Positions 1 to 10,460 of a DNA stretch of 64,000 nt are shown here, in pieces. Origin of the DNA: Billgrantia tianxiuensis (GTDB taxonomy: Bacteria; Pseudomonadota; Gammaproteobacteria; Pseudomonadales; Halomonadaceae); assembly GCF_009834345.1 (NCBI RefSeq), contig NZ_CP035042.1:1798001-1862000 (forward strand). Reading direction: 5' to 3'. The number at the start of each line of letters is the position of its first letter. Position 1 is the first letter of the stretch. The notes under the pieces are model-generated. The model worked only from the letters and a program-made list of their open reading frames with translations. It was not told the origin of the DNA and searched no databases. A program made the translations under genes and the position numbers.

Positions 1-1057
1 CGACAATGCGTATCCGAACCTGGGCCTCGTGATGATCGCGCTCGGTAATGGCCAGCCCCCAGTCGAAGGCCTCGACGTCTTCGAGCGTGGTGTCGTCACG
101 ATGCGCGATCAATGGCTCCCATGGGCCATTGAGATCATCTTCGTCGACCACGTCCAGACAAAAGTGCGGTGCGCCGTGGTTGTGCAAGACATAAAAGTGG
201 CCGGGGCGATGCTCCAGGCCGTATTCCACACCCTTCTCCCTGGGGCGAAAGCAGCGCGGTGGCTGTTCCGGCGTCATCGCCGGCAGCAGGTAACACTCAC
301 TGGTATCCTTCGAAGCACTCTCCAGTACCAGCCACTGGCGCGAGCGGGTCTTGCCCAGGCCCAGCCAGAACTCGGGGTCGTCCTCGCTCAGCACCAGCAC
401 GGGTTCGCCAGCCTGGCCGTCGTCGAGCGGCAGGCGCCAGATGCTGTCGGGGCGCTGGGTGGCATCGTAGCGGGTGAACAACAGCGTCGTGTTGTCTTCC
501 GCCCAGGTCAGTTCCGGGCCGATCTCATCGAGCAGCCGGCGTGGCTCACCATCCGGCAGCGACTTGAGATAGAGTGCAAAACGCTCGTCCCCACTGGTAT
601 CTTCGGTCCAGGCCAGCCAACGCTCGTCCGGCGATAGCGCCATGTCTCCCAGCTCGAGATAGTGTTCCGCCGCTGCGCGCGCCTCAAGGTCGAGAAAGAC
701 GCTCGTTTCCTCCGCGCTGCCATTGGGATGACGCCACCACACCGGATAGTCGGCGTCGGCTGCCGTTTCGCTCCAGTAGGTGAAGCGATCGAGCGCGGTA
801 CGCAGCCCGTGGACTGCCAGCTCGCGACGCGCGAGGTGGCCATGATAGAGCCGCTCGACCAGGCTCTCGAGAGGCCGCATCCAGAGTTGGGACTCCTCGT
901 TGGCCGCTTCGAGAAAGGCCTGGACCTGAGCGTCGTCGCGGTCTTCCAGCCAGTGCCACTCGGGGTCGTCGGCGCGACGGAACCGTTCGACCGGCGAAGG
1001 CGAGGGCTCGGAGCGGGACGCAGTGGGAGAGGAGTGATGTGGCGGCTGTGCTTTCAT
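1..1057 (-). CDS. ptrB: Oligopeptidase B, N-terminal part (cut by window start)
   Basis: Reading the minus strand from the ATG at 1055-1057 gives 352 uninterrupted codons that run off the left edge. The product matches the N-terminal lid and beta-propeller half of S9A oligopeptidases: a DDPEWHWLEDRDD-type start, then blade motifs such as MALSPDERWLAWTEDTSGDE and LTWAEDNTTLLFTR. The catalytic Ser/Asp/His half lies outside the window. The family cleaves peptides after Lys/Arg in the cytoplasm or periplasm. An in-frame ATG 12 codons upstream (1091-1093) is an alternative start; neither has a strong ribosome site. It is divergent from the small membrane protein at 1141. No frameshift is seen in the part present. 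Confidence 0.88.
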   Translation of the reverse strand, partial: MKAQPPHHSSPTASRSEPSPSPVERFRRADDPEWHWLEDRDDAQVQAFLEAANEESQLWMRPLESLVERLYHGHLARRELAVHGLRTALDRFTYWSETAADADYPVWWRHPNGSAEETSVFLDLEARAAAEHYLELGDMALSPDERWLAWTEDTSGDERFALYLKSLPDGEPRRLLDEIGPELTWAEDNTTLLFTRYDATQRPDSIWRLPLDDGQAGEPVLVLSEDDPEFWLGLGKTRSRQWLVLESASKDTSECYLLPAMTPEQPPRCFRPREKGVEYGLEHRPGHFYVLHNHGAPHFCLDVVDEDDLNGPWEPLIAHRDDTTLEDVEAFDWGLAITERDHHEAQVRIRIV

Positions 1058-1140
1058 TGGGGCGCGTGTACCATACTCAAGGTGACTTTCCATACTGTAC
1101 GATCCGTCATTGCGGGCCGTAATGCGAGAATGAGGTATCG

Positions 1141-1632
1141 ATGCTGACATCCGATTCGATGTCCCTACTATGGCTGACCTATCTAGGTTTGTCGCTGGTC
1201 GTGCTGGTGACTGGCTACCTGGGCTTGGCCTTCCTGCCGCGCATGTTTCGCTTGCCGATCACCTGGGCGGTAGCAGGCATCCTGTGGATGCCGACTCGCT
1301 TTCGTCTGCCGCTGGTGGAAGAGGGGGAATTCTACACTGGCATGGCGCCGGCGGTGGTGGTGGCGGCCGTCGCGTTCCTCGAGCGCAATGCTTCGGGGCT
1401 GGTTTCATCGGGACTGCTGGTGGCGGCGGGCGCCATGCTCGGGGTCGCCATAGGCATCTTGCAGGCGTGGTGGTTCCAGGGAGGCCCCACGTCCACTACG
1501 ACCGGGCAGAGGAAGCCGCAAGGCAAACAAAACCAGGACAACCAGAAGCAGAACGATAACAGCAGGCGCCAACGCCACGGTAGCAGGCAGCCGCCGTCGC
1601 CGAGCAAGCGCCGGGAGCCGAAGATCGGCTAG
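1141..1632 (+). CDS. Small inner-membrane protein of unknown function
   Basis: The 163-residue product is not recognised. Residues about 7-31, 66-79 and 88-110 are hydrophobic and likely span the inner membrane. The last 50 residues are hydrophilic and rich in Gln, Asn, Lys and Arg (GQRKPQGKQNQDNQ type), so they probably form a disordered basic cytoplasmic tail. GAGG six bases before the ATG supports this start. It sits 9 bp before the VWA-domain gene and is probably cotranscribed with it, so a role in the same envelope process is a reasonable guess. Base composition and codon use match the neighbours. Confidence 0.6.
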   Translation: MLTSDSMSLLWLTYLGLSLVVLVTGYLGLAFLPRMFRLPITWAVAGILWMPTRFRLPLVEEGEFYTGMAPAVVVAAVAFLERNASGLVSSGLLVAAGAMLGVAIGILQAWWFQGGPTSTTTGQRKPQGKQNQDNQKQNDNSRRQRHGSRQPPSPSKRREPKIG

Positions 1633-1641
1633 GGAGCCCCG

Positions 1642-3494
1642 ATGGGGAGGGAGTGGAACAAGGTATGGCACTGGCTGGCTGGGCTGGCCGGTAGCCTGAT
1701 CATCTCGAGTCATTTGATGGCGGCGCCGATCGAAGCGACGCCAGAGGTGCGGGTTATCGTCGACGTTTCCGGCAGCATGCGTCACAACGATCCCGATCAG
1801 CTCGCCGCCGAGGCGCTCGAGCTGTTGGTGGCACTGATGCCCAGCGGGGCCAGGGCCGGCGTGTGGACTTTTGGCGAGCGGGTGGCCAACCCGCTGCCGC
1901 TGGGGCCGGTCAACATGGAGTGGCGGGATCGTGCCCGGGCGCTGGCTCCGCGACTGGTCGACTATCAACAGTACACCGACATCGAGTCCGCTCTCTACGA
2001 GGCTGCCGTGGCCGAACCGGTCGAACGCCAGCGACATCTGCTGTTGTTCACCGATGGCAAGATCGACCTGCCTGCCTGGCGCGGTCGCAAGCCGAACATT
2101 GACCAGGCATCGCGCGCAGCGCTGCTCGAAGAGCATGGCCCCTGGCTGGCCGAGGAGGGAGTGGTGGTGCATGCCATTGCCTTCTCCGACGAAGCTGACC
2201 TGGAACTGGTGGAGCGCCTTTCGCAGTTGACCGGGGGCTCTCGTCCAAGGTGGCGACTCCCGAAGCGCTGCTGGGTGCCTTTCTCGCTATCGTAGATCGC
2301 ATCTTTCCCACCGACCGGGCTCCCATCACCGATCAGCGCTTTGTCATCGAGCCGGGCCTGCGTGGCTTCACGGCGCTGCTGTTTCGTGGCGAGGAGGCCC
2401 CCGAGCTGGTGGCGCCGGATGGCAGCCGTTATTCCGCCGAGGCGCCCCCCGAAGGCGCCGAGTGGCGTAGCGAGTCCCGTTACGACCTCGTCCATGTGCC
2501 CAACCCACAGCCGGGCCAGTGGCGGGTGGAAGGTGCGCCGGGACAGGATAGCCGGATCACTGTCGAATCCCCGCTCAGCTTACAGTTAGCGGGGGTGCCG
2601 GATACGTTCTACCTGGGGTTCGATGTGCCGGTAGAGGCCTGGCTCGCCCGTGAGGGAGAGCCGGTCGGAACAGAGGCCCTGCCTGCGCATCTGCGGTTGA
2701 CGGCGGAATTGCATGACGAGTCGGGCTCGGTCCAGTCGACTGTGGTGCTTCGGCAGCAAGAGGAGCGCTTCGTCGGCCGGCTGCCGGTGCCGGCTCTGGG
2801 CGGCACCGCCCAGTTCGTCGTGCGCGCAGAAGGACAGGGATTCCGGCGCCAGCGGGTTCAGCCCGTCAACGTGCTGCCGGCGATAAGTGCACGCCATGAC
2901 GAAGCCAATCAGCAAGTGCTGCTGAGCGCCGAACATCCGTTGCTCGACCGTGACAATACCCGCCTCCATGGTCAGTTGCAGGGGGCTCATCTCGATGCCG
3001 AGGCAGTGGCGGAACGGCGCTGGAGCATGGCCTTGCCCGAGCTGGACACGGCACTCAGCGTGCCGTTGGTCCTGCGTGCCGAAGTGACTCTGGAAGGAGA
3101 GACCCGCGAGCTGATCCTGCCACGGCTACTGTTGTTCCCGTCGGTGGCGACGGCGATCGATCAGGTGGATGCCAGCCCAGCCCTGGACGTGGTGCGCTTC
3201 CACGAGGAGCTGGCACCGGTGCGCGAGCCACGCGCGACCCAGCGGACGCCATTGCCGGAGCCGGTCGAGCGTATCGTGAGACGCGTGCAGGAATTGCCTG
3301 GAGCGGCGCAGGAGCGCTGGCGGGAGTGGCGCCCCATGCTGGCCAAGCCCCTCGAGGACGCCGTGCGCGATCCGCGCCAGAGCTGGCTGCTGCTGGTTGC
3401 CGGCATCCTGGCAGTGGGGCTGGTGCTGTTGGCGCTATGGCGAATCGCGCTGAGGCGTCGGCGCGGCGGAGTCCGGGAGGAGCCCCATGTGTGA
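1642..3494 (+). CDS. VWA-domain membrane protein (TIGR03503-like), one frameshift
   Basis: A signal segment (about residues 7-28) precedes a von Willebrand A domain with the MIDAS motif DVSGSM, then beta-rich sequence, and a C-terminal membrane segment ([19 protein letters not shown]) with a basic tail. This layout fits the TIGR03503 family of marine gammaproteobacteria, whose function is unknown; periplasmic exposure of the VWA domain is inferred. The reading frame breaks near 2239-2241: the first frame ends at 2295, while the second carries the expected continuation [13 protein letters not shown]. Adding one base restores a 617-residue protein. The stop overlaps the next gene by 8 bp. Confidence 0.75.
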
Positions 3495-4316
3495 GCTGTT
3501 AGGCATGAGCGCCAACGTGCCTACCGATATCTGCTTCAGCTTTACCGGCTTCCTGCATCGCGGTGGCGGTACCGGCCCCCACGGCGATGGCTGGGGCATC
3601 GCCTTCTACGAGGCGGGTGGCTACCGTGACTTTCGCGATCCTCACCCCTCGGTGCGTTCGCCCATTGCGCGGCTGATCTCCGATTATCCGATCAAGTCGC
3701 ATATCGTCATCAGCCATATCCGGCAGGCCAACGTAGGCGAAGTGCGGCTGGCCAACACTCATCCCTTCACGCGTGAGATGTGGGGGCGAACCTGGTGCTA
3801 TGCCCACAATGGGCAGTTGCAGGAGTGGCAGACATTGCCGCTGCGCTTCTACCGACCGGTCGGCGATACCGACAGCGAACATGCCTTCTGCTGGCTGCTG
3901 GCCACCCTGCGCGAGCACTACCCGAGGCGCCGGCACTCGACCCCTGTAATACGGCGCTGGTCGAGCGGCACCAGGCGCTCTGGCAACTGCTGCATGAGCT
4001 GTGCGAAACGCTACGCGCCAAGGGCGTCTTCAACCTGCTCCTGGCCGATGGCGAGTTCCTCTATACCTATTGCTCCACCAAGCTGGCCCACATCACCCGT
4101 CGGGCACCATTCGGCAGCGCGGAACTCTCCGATGCCGAGCTGACAGTCAATTTCGCCGAACACACCACCCCTGACGACATCGTTTCGGTAATCACTACCG
4201 AGCCGTTGACCTGCAACGAAGCCTGGGCTCGCATGCAGCCCGGCGAGCTGTTGGTATGGCGCCATGGCCGTATCGTGGCTCGATTTCATGCCGGCTCGCA
4301 TTTCGCCTCGGCATGA
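3487..4316 (+). CDS. Class II glutamine amidotransferase (YafJ-like), one frameshift
   Basis: The product starts MCELLGM, with Cys2 exposed after Met removal as the N-terminal nucleophile of Ntn-type glutamine amidotransferases. [10 protein letters not shown], the SHIRQAN segment and the CYAHNGQL motif (His-Asn-Gly oxyanion region) follow in family order. The acceptor substrate is not known. The frame breaks at the CCC run 3921-3923: adding one C turns TYR-Pro-Arg into [10 protein letters not shown] and continues to the stop at 4316, giving 276 residues, the normal family length. The ATG overlaps the stop of the VWA gene (8 bp), so the two are cotranscribed. Confidence 0.8.
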
Positions 4317-4535
4317 GGCTTCCTGTACCGCGCGACTTGCCTTTCTGGGCTTCATTGCCCAGCTTTATAGCTAATATTCTCGACTGTCAGGCATCGGACA
4401 GGGGATGAACGACTGTTTCAATCGTTTGTTTTACAGCCGCGTGATGCCTGGTATATCGTAGGCCTTTTGTCACAACAAGAATCGTCGAGGTCAGGAGTGG
4501 CCGACCGTATCGACGCTGCTGTGGAGATAGCGCCA

Positions 4536-6203
4536 ATGAGTGAACAAGCCAACGCCGGGATTCTCAACGGCCCCGAGCTGAAGGGAATGGATCGGTATCG
4601 ATCGCTGATGGATGTCTTCCATGAAGCGGTGAAACGCTTTTCCGACAATCCCGCCTTCACCTGCATGGGCCAGACGCTGACCTTCGCCGAACTCGATCGG
4701 CTTTCGGCTGATTTTGCCGCTTGGCTGCAGCATGAGACCGGACTGCAGCCGGGTGATCGGATCGCCATTCAGTTGCCCAACGTGCTGCAGTTCCCGATTG
4801 CGGTCTTCGGTGCGTTGCGTGCCGGTCTGGTGGTAGTCAATACCAACCCGCTCTACACCGAGCGCGAGATGGCCCACCAGTTCAAGGACTCCGGCGCTAA
4901 GGCGATCCTGATCCTGGCCAACATGGCCAGCAAGCTCGAGAAAATCCTCGACCGCACCGGTATCGAACACGTTCTCGTCACCGAACTCGGCGACATGCAC
5001 GGCTTTCCCAAGCGCTTCCTGATCAATGCCGTGGTCAAGCACGTCAAGAAGATGGTGCCCTCTTATTCGCTGCCGATGGCGGTGCCGTTCCGCAAGGCGC
5101 TCAAGGACGGTGCCTCACGGCAGCATCGCGAAGTCGAGCGCAGCCTCGATGATATCGCCGCGCTGCAGTACACCGGCGGCACCACCGGCCTGCCCAAGGG
5201 CACCATGCTCACCCACTGCAACCTGGTGGCCAACATGCTGCAAGCGGATGCGGCTATTGGTCTGGGGCTCGAGGAGGGCAAGGAGGTGGTGATCGCACCA
5301 TTGCCGGTCTATCACATCTATACCTTCACCGTGAATTGCCTGTTCCTGGTGAAGACCGGCAACCATTCGATCCTGATCCCCAACCCGCGCGACCTGGATG
5401 GTTTCGTCAAGGAGTTGCAGAAGGTCAAGTTCTCTGTATTCATCGGCCTCAACACGCTGTTCAATGCCCTGTGCAACCGGGAGGACTTTCGCAAGCTCGA
5501 CTTCTCCCGCCTCCACTTGACCATCTCCGGTGGCATGGCCCTGACCAAGGCCACGGCAAAGCGCTGGGAAGAGGTGACTGGCTGCACCATCGCCGAGGGC
5601 TACGGACTCACCGAGACCTCGCCGGTGGTCAGCTTCAACCCCATCGATGCCACCCAGCTCGGCACCATCGGCAAGCCGGTGGCGGGTACCACCGTCAAGG
5701 TGGTGGATGCCGACGACAATACCCTGCCGCTGGGCGAGCCGGGTGAGCTGTGCGTGAAGGGGCCCCAAGTGATGAAGGGCTACTGGAACCTCGACGAAGA
5801 AACCGCCAAGGTGCTGACCGACGATGGCTGGTTCCACACCGGCGACATCGCCGTGCTGCAGGAGGATGGCTATATCAGGATCGTCGATCGCAAGAAGGAC
5901 ATGATCCTGGTGTCGGGTTTCAACGTCTATCCCAACGAGATCGAGGACGTGGTCGCTGCGCATCCGGGGGTCGTCGAGTCGGCTGCGGTTGGTGTGCCGG
6001 ACGAGAGCAGCGGCGAGGCGGTCAAGCTGTTCGTGGTCAAGCGGGACGACAGCCTCGACGAGCAGAGCTTGCGCGAGTGGTGCAAGAAGGAGCTGGCCGG
6101 CTATAAGGTGCCTCGTTTCGTCGAGTTCCGCGACGAGTTGCCCAAGACCAACGTCGGCAAGGTGCTGCGACGCCAGCTGCGTGACGAACAGAGCGAGAAG
6201 TAG
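4536..6203 (+). CDS. fadD: Long-chain fatty-acid--CoA ligase
   Basis: This 555-residue acyl-CoA synthetase activates free long-chain fatty acids through an acyl-AMP intermediate for beta-oxidation or lipid synthesis, at the inner face of the membrane. The AMP-binding P-loop YTGGTTGLPKG is at residues 212-222, followed by the GYGLTETSP adenylate motif, the FadD-signature region DGWFHTGDIA and a C-terminal TNVGKVLRRQL bearing the catalytic Lys. The ATG at 4536 is chosen because GGAG lies 9 bases upstream and it gives the usual FadD length; an in-frame TTG at 4467 is less likely. The 219-bp upstream gap is AT-richer (ATAGCTAATATT near 4367) and probably carries the promoter. Confidence 0.93.
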   Translation: MSEQANAGILNGPELKGMDRYRSLMDVFHEAVKRFSDNPAFTCMGQTLTFAELDRLSADFAAWLQHETGLQPGDRIAIQLPNVLQFPIAVFGALRAGLVVVNTNPLYTEREMAHQFKDSGAKAILILANMASKLEKILDRTGIEHVLVTELGDMHGFPKRFLINAVVKHVKKMVPSYSLPMAVPFRKALKDGASRQHREVERSLDDIAALQYTGGTTGLPKGTMLTHCNLVANMLQADAAIGLGLEEGKEVVIAPLPVYHIYTFTVNCLFLVKTGNHSILIPNPRDLDGFVKELQKVKFSVFIGLNTLFNALCNREDFRKLDFSRLHLTISGGMALTKATAKRWEEVTGCTIAEGYGLTETSPVVSFNPIDATQLGTIGKPVAGTTVKVVDADDNTLPLGEPGELCVKGPQVMKGYWNLDEETAKVLTDDGWFHTGDIAVLQEDGYIRIVDRKKDMILVSGFNVYPNEIEDVVAAHPGVVESAAVGVPDESSGEAVKLFVVKRDDSLDEQSLREWCKKELAGYKVPRFVEFRDELPKTNVGKVLRRQLRDEQSEK

Positions 6204-6284
6204 ACCCCGGCAACTGCTGGGAGCCGCTCGAGATCGGAATCCGCTTGAGATTGGCCGACCTTCGGCCCGCGGCGTTACAATGAC

Positions 6285-6320
6285 CTGCCCGCTCCGGGAC
6301 CGGAGCGGGCAGTCTTTCTT
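6285..6320 (+). terminator. Rho-independent terminator after fadD
   Basis: CTGCCCGCTCCG (6285-6296) and CGGAGCGGGCAG (6301-6312) form a perfect 12-bp stem around the loop GGAC, followed by TCTTTCTT. It lies between fadD and hrpA, with the hrpA ribosome site only about 6 bp downstream, so hrpA would need read-through or a promoter inside fadD. Confidence 0.8.
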
Positions 6321-6335
6321 GGCAAGAGGAGAGTC

Positions 6336-9300
6336 GTGAGTACCGCAACCCGTACTGGTTCCGCCAACGCCGCCGACAGAGCCGAGCTGGAGCGCCTGGA
6401 GCGCACCCTGGACGAGGTCATGCTGCGCGACCGTGGGGCGTTGGCGCGCAGGCTGAGCGGTCTGGCACGGCGCCTGCGGGAAGGCAAGCCGGTCGACCGT
6501 GGCCTGGCCGAGGTGGCACGCAGCGTAGCGCGTTCCCATGAGCTTGCGACAAGTCGAGCGGCCCAGCCGGTCACTTTGCACTACCCGCCCGAACTGCCGG
6601 TAGCCGAGCGCCGCGACGAGATCCTCGCTGCCCTGCGCGATCATCAGGTGGTAGTGGTGGCTGGCGAGACCGGCTCCGGCAAGACCACCCAGCTGCCCAA
6701 GCTGTGCCTGGAGCTGGGCCTGGGGCGGCGCGGCTTGATTGGACACACCCAGCCTCGGCGCCTGGCCGCACGCTCGGTGGCTGCGCGCCTGGCCGAGGAA
6801 CTCGAGGTGCCCCTGGGGGAGCAGGTGGGCTACCAGGTGCGTTTCACCGACCAGAGCGGTGACGCCACTCTGGTCAAGCTGATGACCGACGGCATCCTGC
6901 TGGCCGAGACCCGGCATGACCCGGACCTGACCCGCTACGAGGCGATCATCATCGATGAGGCCCACGAGCGCAGCCTCAATATCGATTTCCTGCTTGGCTA
7001 CCTCAAGCGGCTGCTGCCGCGCCGGCCCGACCTCAAGGTGATCATCACCTCGGCCACCATCGACGTGGCGCGCTTCGCCGAACACTTCTCCCTGCCCGGG
7101 GGCGATGGCAAGCCGCAGCCCGCCCCGGTGGTGGAAGTCTCGGGACGTACCTACCCGGTGGAGGTGCGCTATCGGCCGCTGGTGCGCGAGGTCGAGGACG
7201 AGGCCGACCGCACCCTACAGGAGGGCATCCTCCACGCGGTGGAGGAGATCGAGCAGGTCGAGCGCGACAAGCGCTGGTTTCACGGGCCCCGTGACATCCT
7301 GGTGTTCCTGCCTGGCGAGCGCGAGATTCGCGAAACCGCCGATACCCTGCGGCGTGCCGATCTCAAGGGCACCGAGATCCTGCCGCTCTATGCGCGGCTC
7401 TCCAACGCCGAGCAGAATCGCGTGTTCGCGCCCCACGCCGGGCGGCGTATCGTGCTGGCGACCAATGTCGCCGAAACCTCGCTCACCGTGCCCGGCATTC
7501 GCTACGTGATCGACCCGGGGCTGGTGCGCATCAGCCGCTACAGTTACCGGGCCAAGATCCAGCGCCTGCCGGTGGAGCCGGTCAGTCAGGCCAGCGCCGA
7601 CCAGCGCAAGGGACGCTGCGGTCGCGTGGCCGAAGGCGTCTGCATTCGCCTCTACGACGAGGAGGACTTTCTCTCCCGTCCCGAATTCACCGACCCCGAG
7701 ATCCGCCGCACCAACCTGGCCTCGGTCATCCTGTCGATGCTGTCGCTGCTGTCGTTGAAACCCGATGATATCGAGCAGTTCCCTTCGTCGACCCGCCCGA
7801 TCCACGCTTCATCAAGGACGGCTTCCGCCTGCTGTTCGAGCTGGAGCGGTGGACGAGGGCAACCGTTTGACCGATGTGGGGCGCAAGCTCGCCCGCCTGC
7901 CCATCGATCCGCGCCTGGCGCGCATGGTGCTGGCCGGGGATGAGCAGGGCGGCCTGCGTGAGGTGCTGGTCGTGGTGTCGGCGCTGGCGGTGCAGGACCC
8001 GCGCGACCGTCCGGCGGAGAAGCGCGAGGCCGCCGACCAGGCCCATCGCCGCTGGCAGGACCCGGACTCCGATTTCGTCGCCCTGCTCAACCTGTGGCAG
8101 GGCTTCGAGGCAGCCCGCGAGGAGCTCTCCGGCAACCGCCTGCGGCGCTGGTGCAAGGAACACTACCTCAACTATCTACGCTTGCGCGAATGGCATGACA
8201 CATTCCGCCAACTGCGCCAGCTGCTGCGCGAGATGGAGATCGAGGTGCCGCCTCCCGCACCGCTGCCCGAGCCTGGGCAAGACGGAGAAGGGCATGACCA
8301 GGCTCGTCAGCAGGCGCGCCGCCAGAGTGCCGTGCAGCTGCACAAGGCATTGCTGCCGGGATTGCTGTCGCACTTGGGCATGCTGACCGAGAATCGCGAA
8401 TACCTGGGCGCGCGCAACCGCAAGTTCGTCATCCACCCTGGCTCCGGCCTGGCCAAGAAGTCGCCCAAGTGGCTGATGGCCTTCGAACTGGTGGAGACCA
8501 CCCGGCTGTTTGCGCGTACCGTGGCGAAGATCGAGCCGCAGTGGATAGAGCCCGTGGCCGGGCATCTGGTCAAGCGCAGCTACAGCGAGCCGCACTGGGA
8601 GATGAAACGTGCCCAGGTGGTGGCCAAGGAGCAAGTCACCCTGTTCGGTCTGCCCATCGTGGCCGGCCGCAGCGTGCATTATGGGCCTATCGCACCGCGC
8701 GAGGCGCGCGAGCTGTTCATCCGCCGTGCGCTGGTGGAGGGCGAATTTCGCACCAAGGGGAGTTCTTCGACTACAATCGCGCTCTGGTAGCGGAGGTCGA
8801 GGATCTCGAGGACCGGGCTCGCAGGCGCGACATCCTGGTCGACGAGGAAACCCTGTTCGCCTTCTACGACGAGCGGATTCCCGACGACATCGTCAACGGC
8901 AAGGGCTTCGAGGCATGGCGCAGGAAAGCCGAAGCCCTGGATCCGAACGTTCTCAAGTTCGATCGTGCCGCCCTGCTGGCGCGGGAGGCCGAGGAGGTCA
9001 CCCAGGCGCAATATCCGGACGAACTGGTGCTCGGTGGGGTGCGTTATCCGCTCGAGTATCGCTTCGAACCCGGCGCGCCGGACGACGGTGTGACGCTGAC
9101 GGTACCGGCAGCCATGCTGCCCCAATTGCCAAGCGCACGCCTCGAGTGGCTGGTGCCGGGGCTGCTGCGGGAGAAGTGCATTGCCCTGCTCAAGTCGTTG
9201 CCGAAGGCAATTCGTCGCCAGGTGGTACCGATTCCCGACTGGGTCGATGCCGCGTTGGAGACGCTGACGCCCGACGACGTACCGCTCACCGAGGCGCTGG

Positions 9301-10376
9301 GCGAGTTCCTGCGCCGGCGTACCGGAGTACGGCTGCATCCCGACGACTGGCGCACCGATCAGCTCGAGCCGCATCTGATCATGAACGTGCGAGTTGTCGA
9401 CCATGAAGGCAGGCCGCTGGGCCAGGGGCGCAACGTGCGCGAGCTCGAGCGTCGCTTCGAAGCCGCGGCGGGCGAGGGCGCCCGGGCTCTGGCCGCCGAG
9501 GTTAGCGAAGCGCCGGAAGTGGGCGGCCTGCCCGAAGCGCCGCTGCCCGAGTCACGCGTGACGACCCAGGCGGGAATTCGGGTCGAGGCGTACCCGGCGC
9601 TGGTGCCGGAGGGTGGCGCCTTCCGCGTCGAGCTGTTCGATCACCCGGGCAAGGCTGAGCAGGCCCATCGCCGGGGCGTGGTCAGGCTGGCCATGGCCCG
9701 CCTGCCGGATCAGGTGCGCAGCATCCAGCGTCTCAAGGGGCTCGAGACATGTGCCTTGCTGTTTGCCAAGGTGGGCAGCAAGCGCGAGCTGTTCGACGAT
9801 GTGGTCGAGGCGGTTTTCGCCCGAACCGTGGCCCAGGCGCCGTTGCCACGCTCGGCCGCCGAACTCGAGACACGACTCGAGGCGACCCGGGCCGAGCTGG
9901 TGCCTGCTGCCGAAGCGCTGGCCGCGACGCTGAAGCGAGCGCTCGAAGGCCATCTGGCCGTGACCAAGGCACTGAAGGGCAACCTCAACCTGGCCCTGGC
10001 CCTGGTATACAGTGATCTCAAGGCCCAGATGCAGCGGCTAGTGCATCCCGGCTTCGTCAGCGAGGCAGGGGAGTGGCTGGAGGAGTATCCGCGCTACATG
10101 GAAGCGGCACTGATCCGGCTGGAGAAGGCACCACGTGAGCGCATGCGCGACCAGATGCACATGCAGGACGTACAGGACTTCGAGGCGAGGCTGGCCGCAC
10201 GGCGGGAGAGCCAGCGCCGCGGCGGCCACGAGGATCCCGAACTGGTGGAGTTTGGCTGGTGGATAGAGGAACTGCGCGTGTCGCTGTTCGCCCAGCAGCT
10301 CGGCACCCGCATGCCGGTTTCGGTCAAACGTCTCGAGCGGCGTTGGGCGGAACTGGTGGGGCATGGTCAAGGCTGA
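6336..10376 (+). CDS. hrpA: ATP-dependent RNA helicase HrpA, three frameshifts
   Basis: A DEAH-box RNA helicase acting on mRNA and stalled ribosomes. [10 protein letters not shown] (residues 110-119) is motif I and DEAH (207-210) motif II; TSATID and QRKGRCGR follow, then the OB-fold and the long HrpA C-terminal region ending in [16 protein letters not shown]. Three single-base losses split the frame: in CCC 7781-7783, GG 7843-7844 and GGGG 8757-8760. Adding one base at each gives continuous HrpA sequence of 1347 residues, close to the 1300 of Escherichia coli. Start is GTG at 6336 with AGAGGAG just upstream. All three breaks lie in G/C runs and no other damage is seen, so the gene is probably intact in the cell. 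Confidence 0.9.
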
Positions 10377-10460
10377 ACTTGGCGTGCCGATAAACGAGAC
10401 ATGAGGCATCGGTTTGCCGATGCACGACCAGCGGCGAGCAGGCCGCACGAGGGAGATGAT

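Noticed and set aside
4467..4535. TTG start that would lengthen FadD by 23 residues
   Set aside because: The ATG at 4536 has a GGAG site and gives the standard FadD N-terminus and length.
5115..7085. 656-residue open frame antisense to fadD and hrpA
   Set aside because: It covers two unrelated well-supported genes, including a terminator between them, and has the composition of a reverse GC-rich frame.
6336..10376. hrpA as a multi-frameshift pseudogene
   Set aside because: All three breaks are one-base losses in G/C runs, and the sequence between them is fully conserved. Technical error is far more likely than decay.
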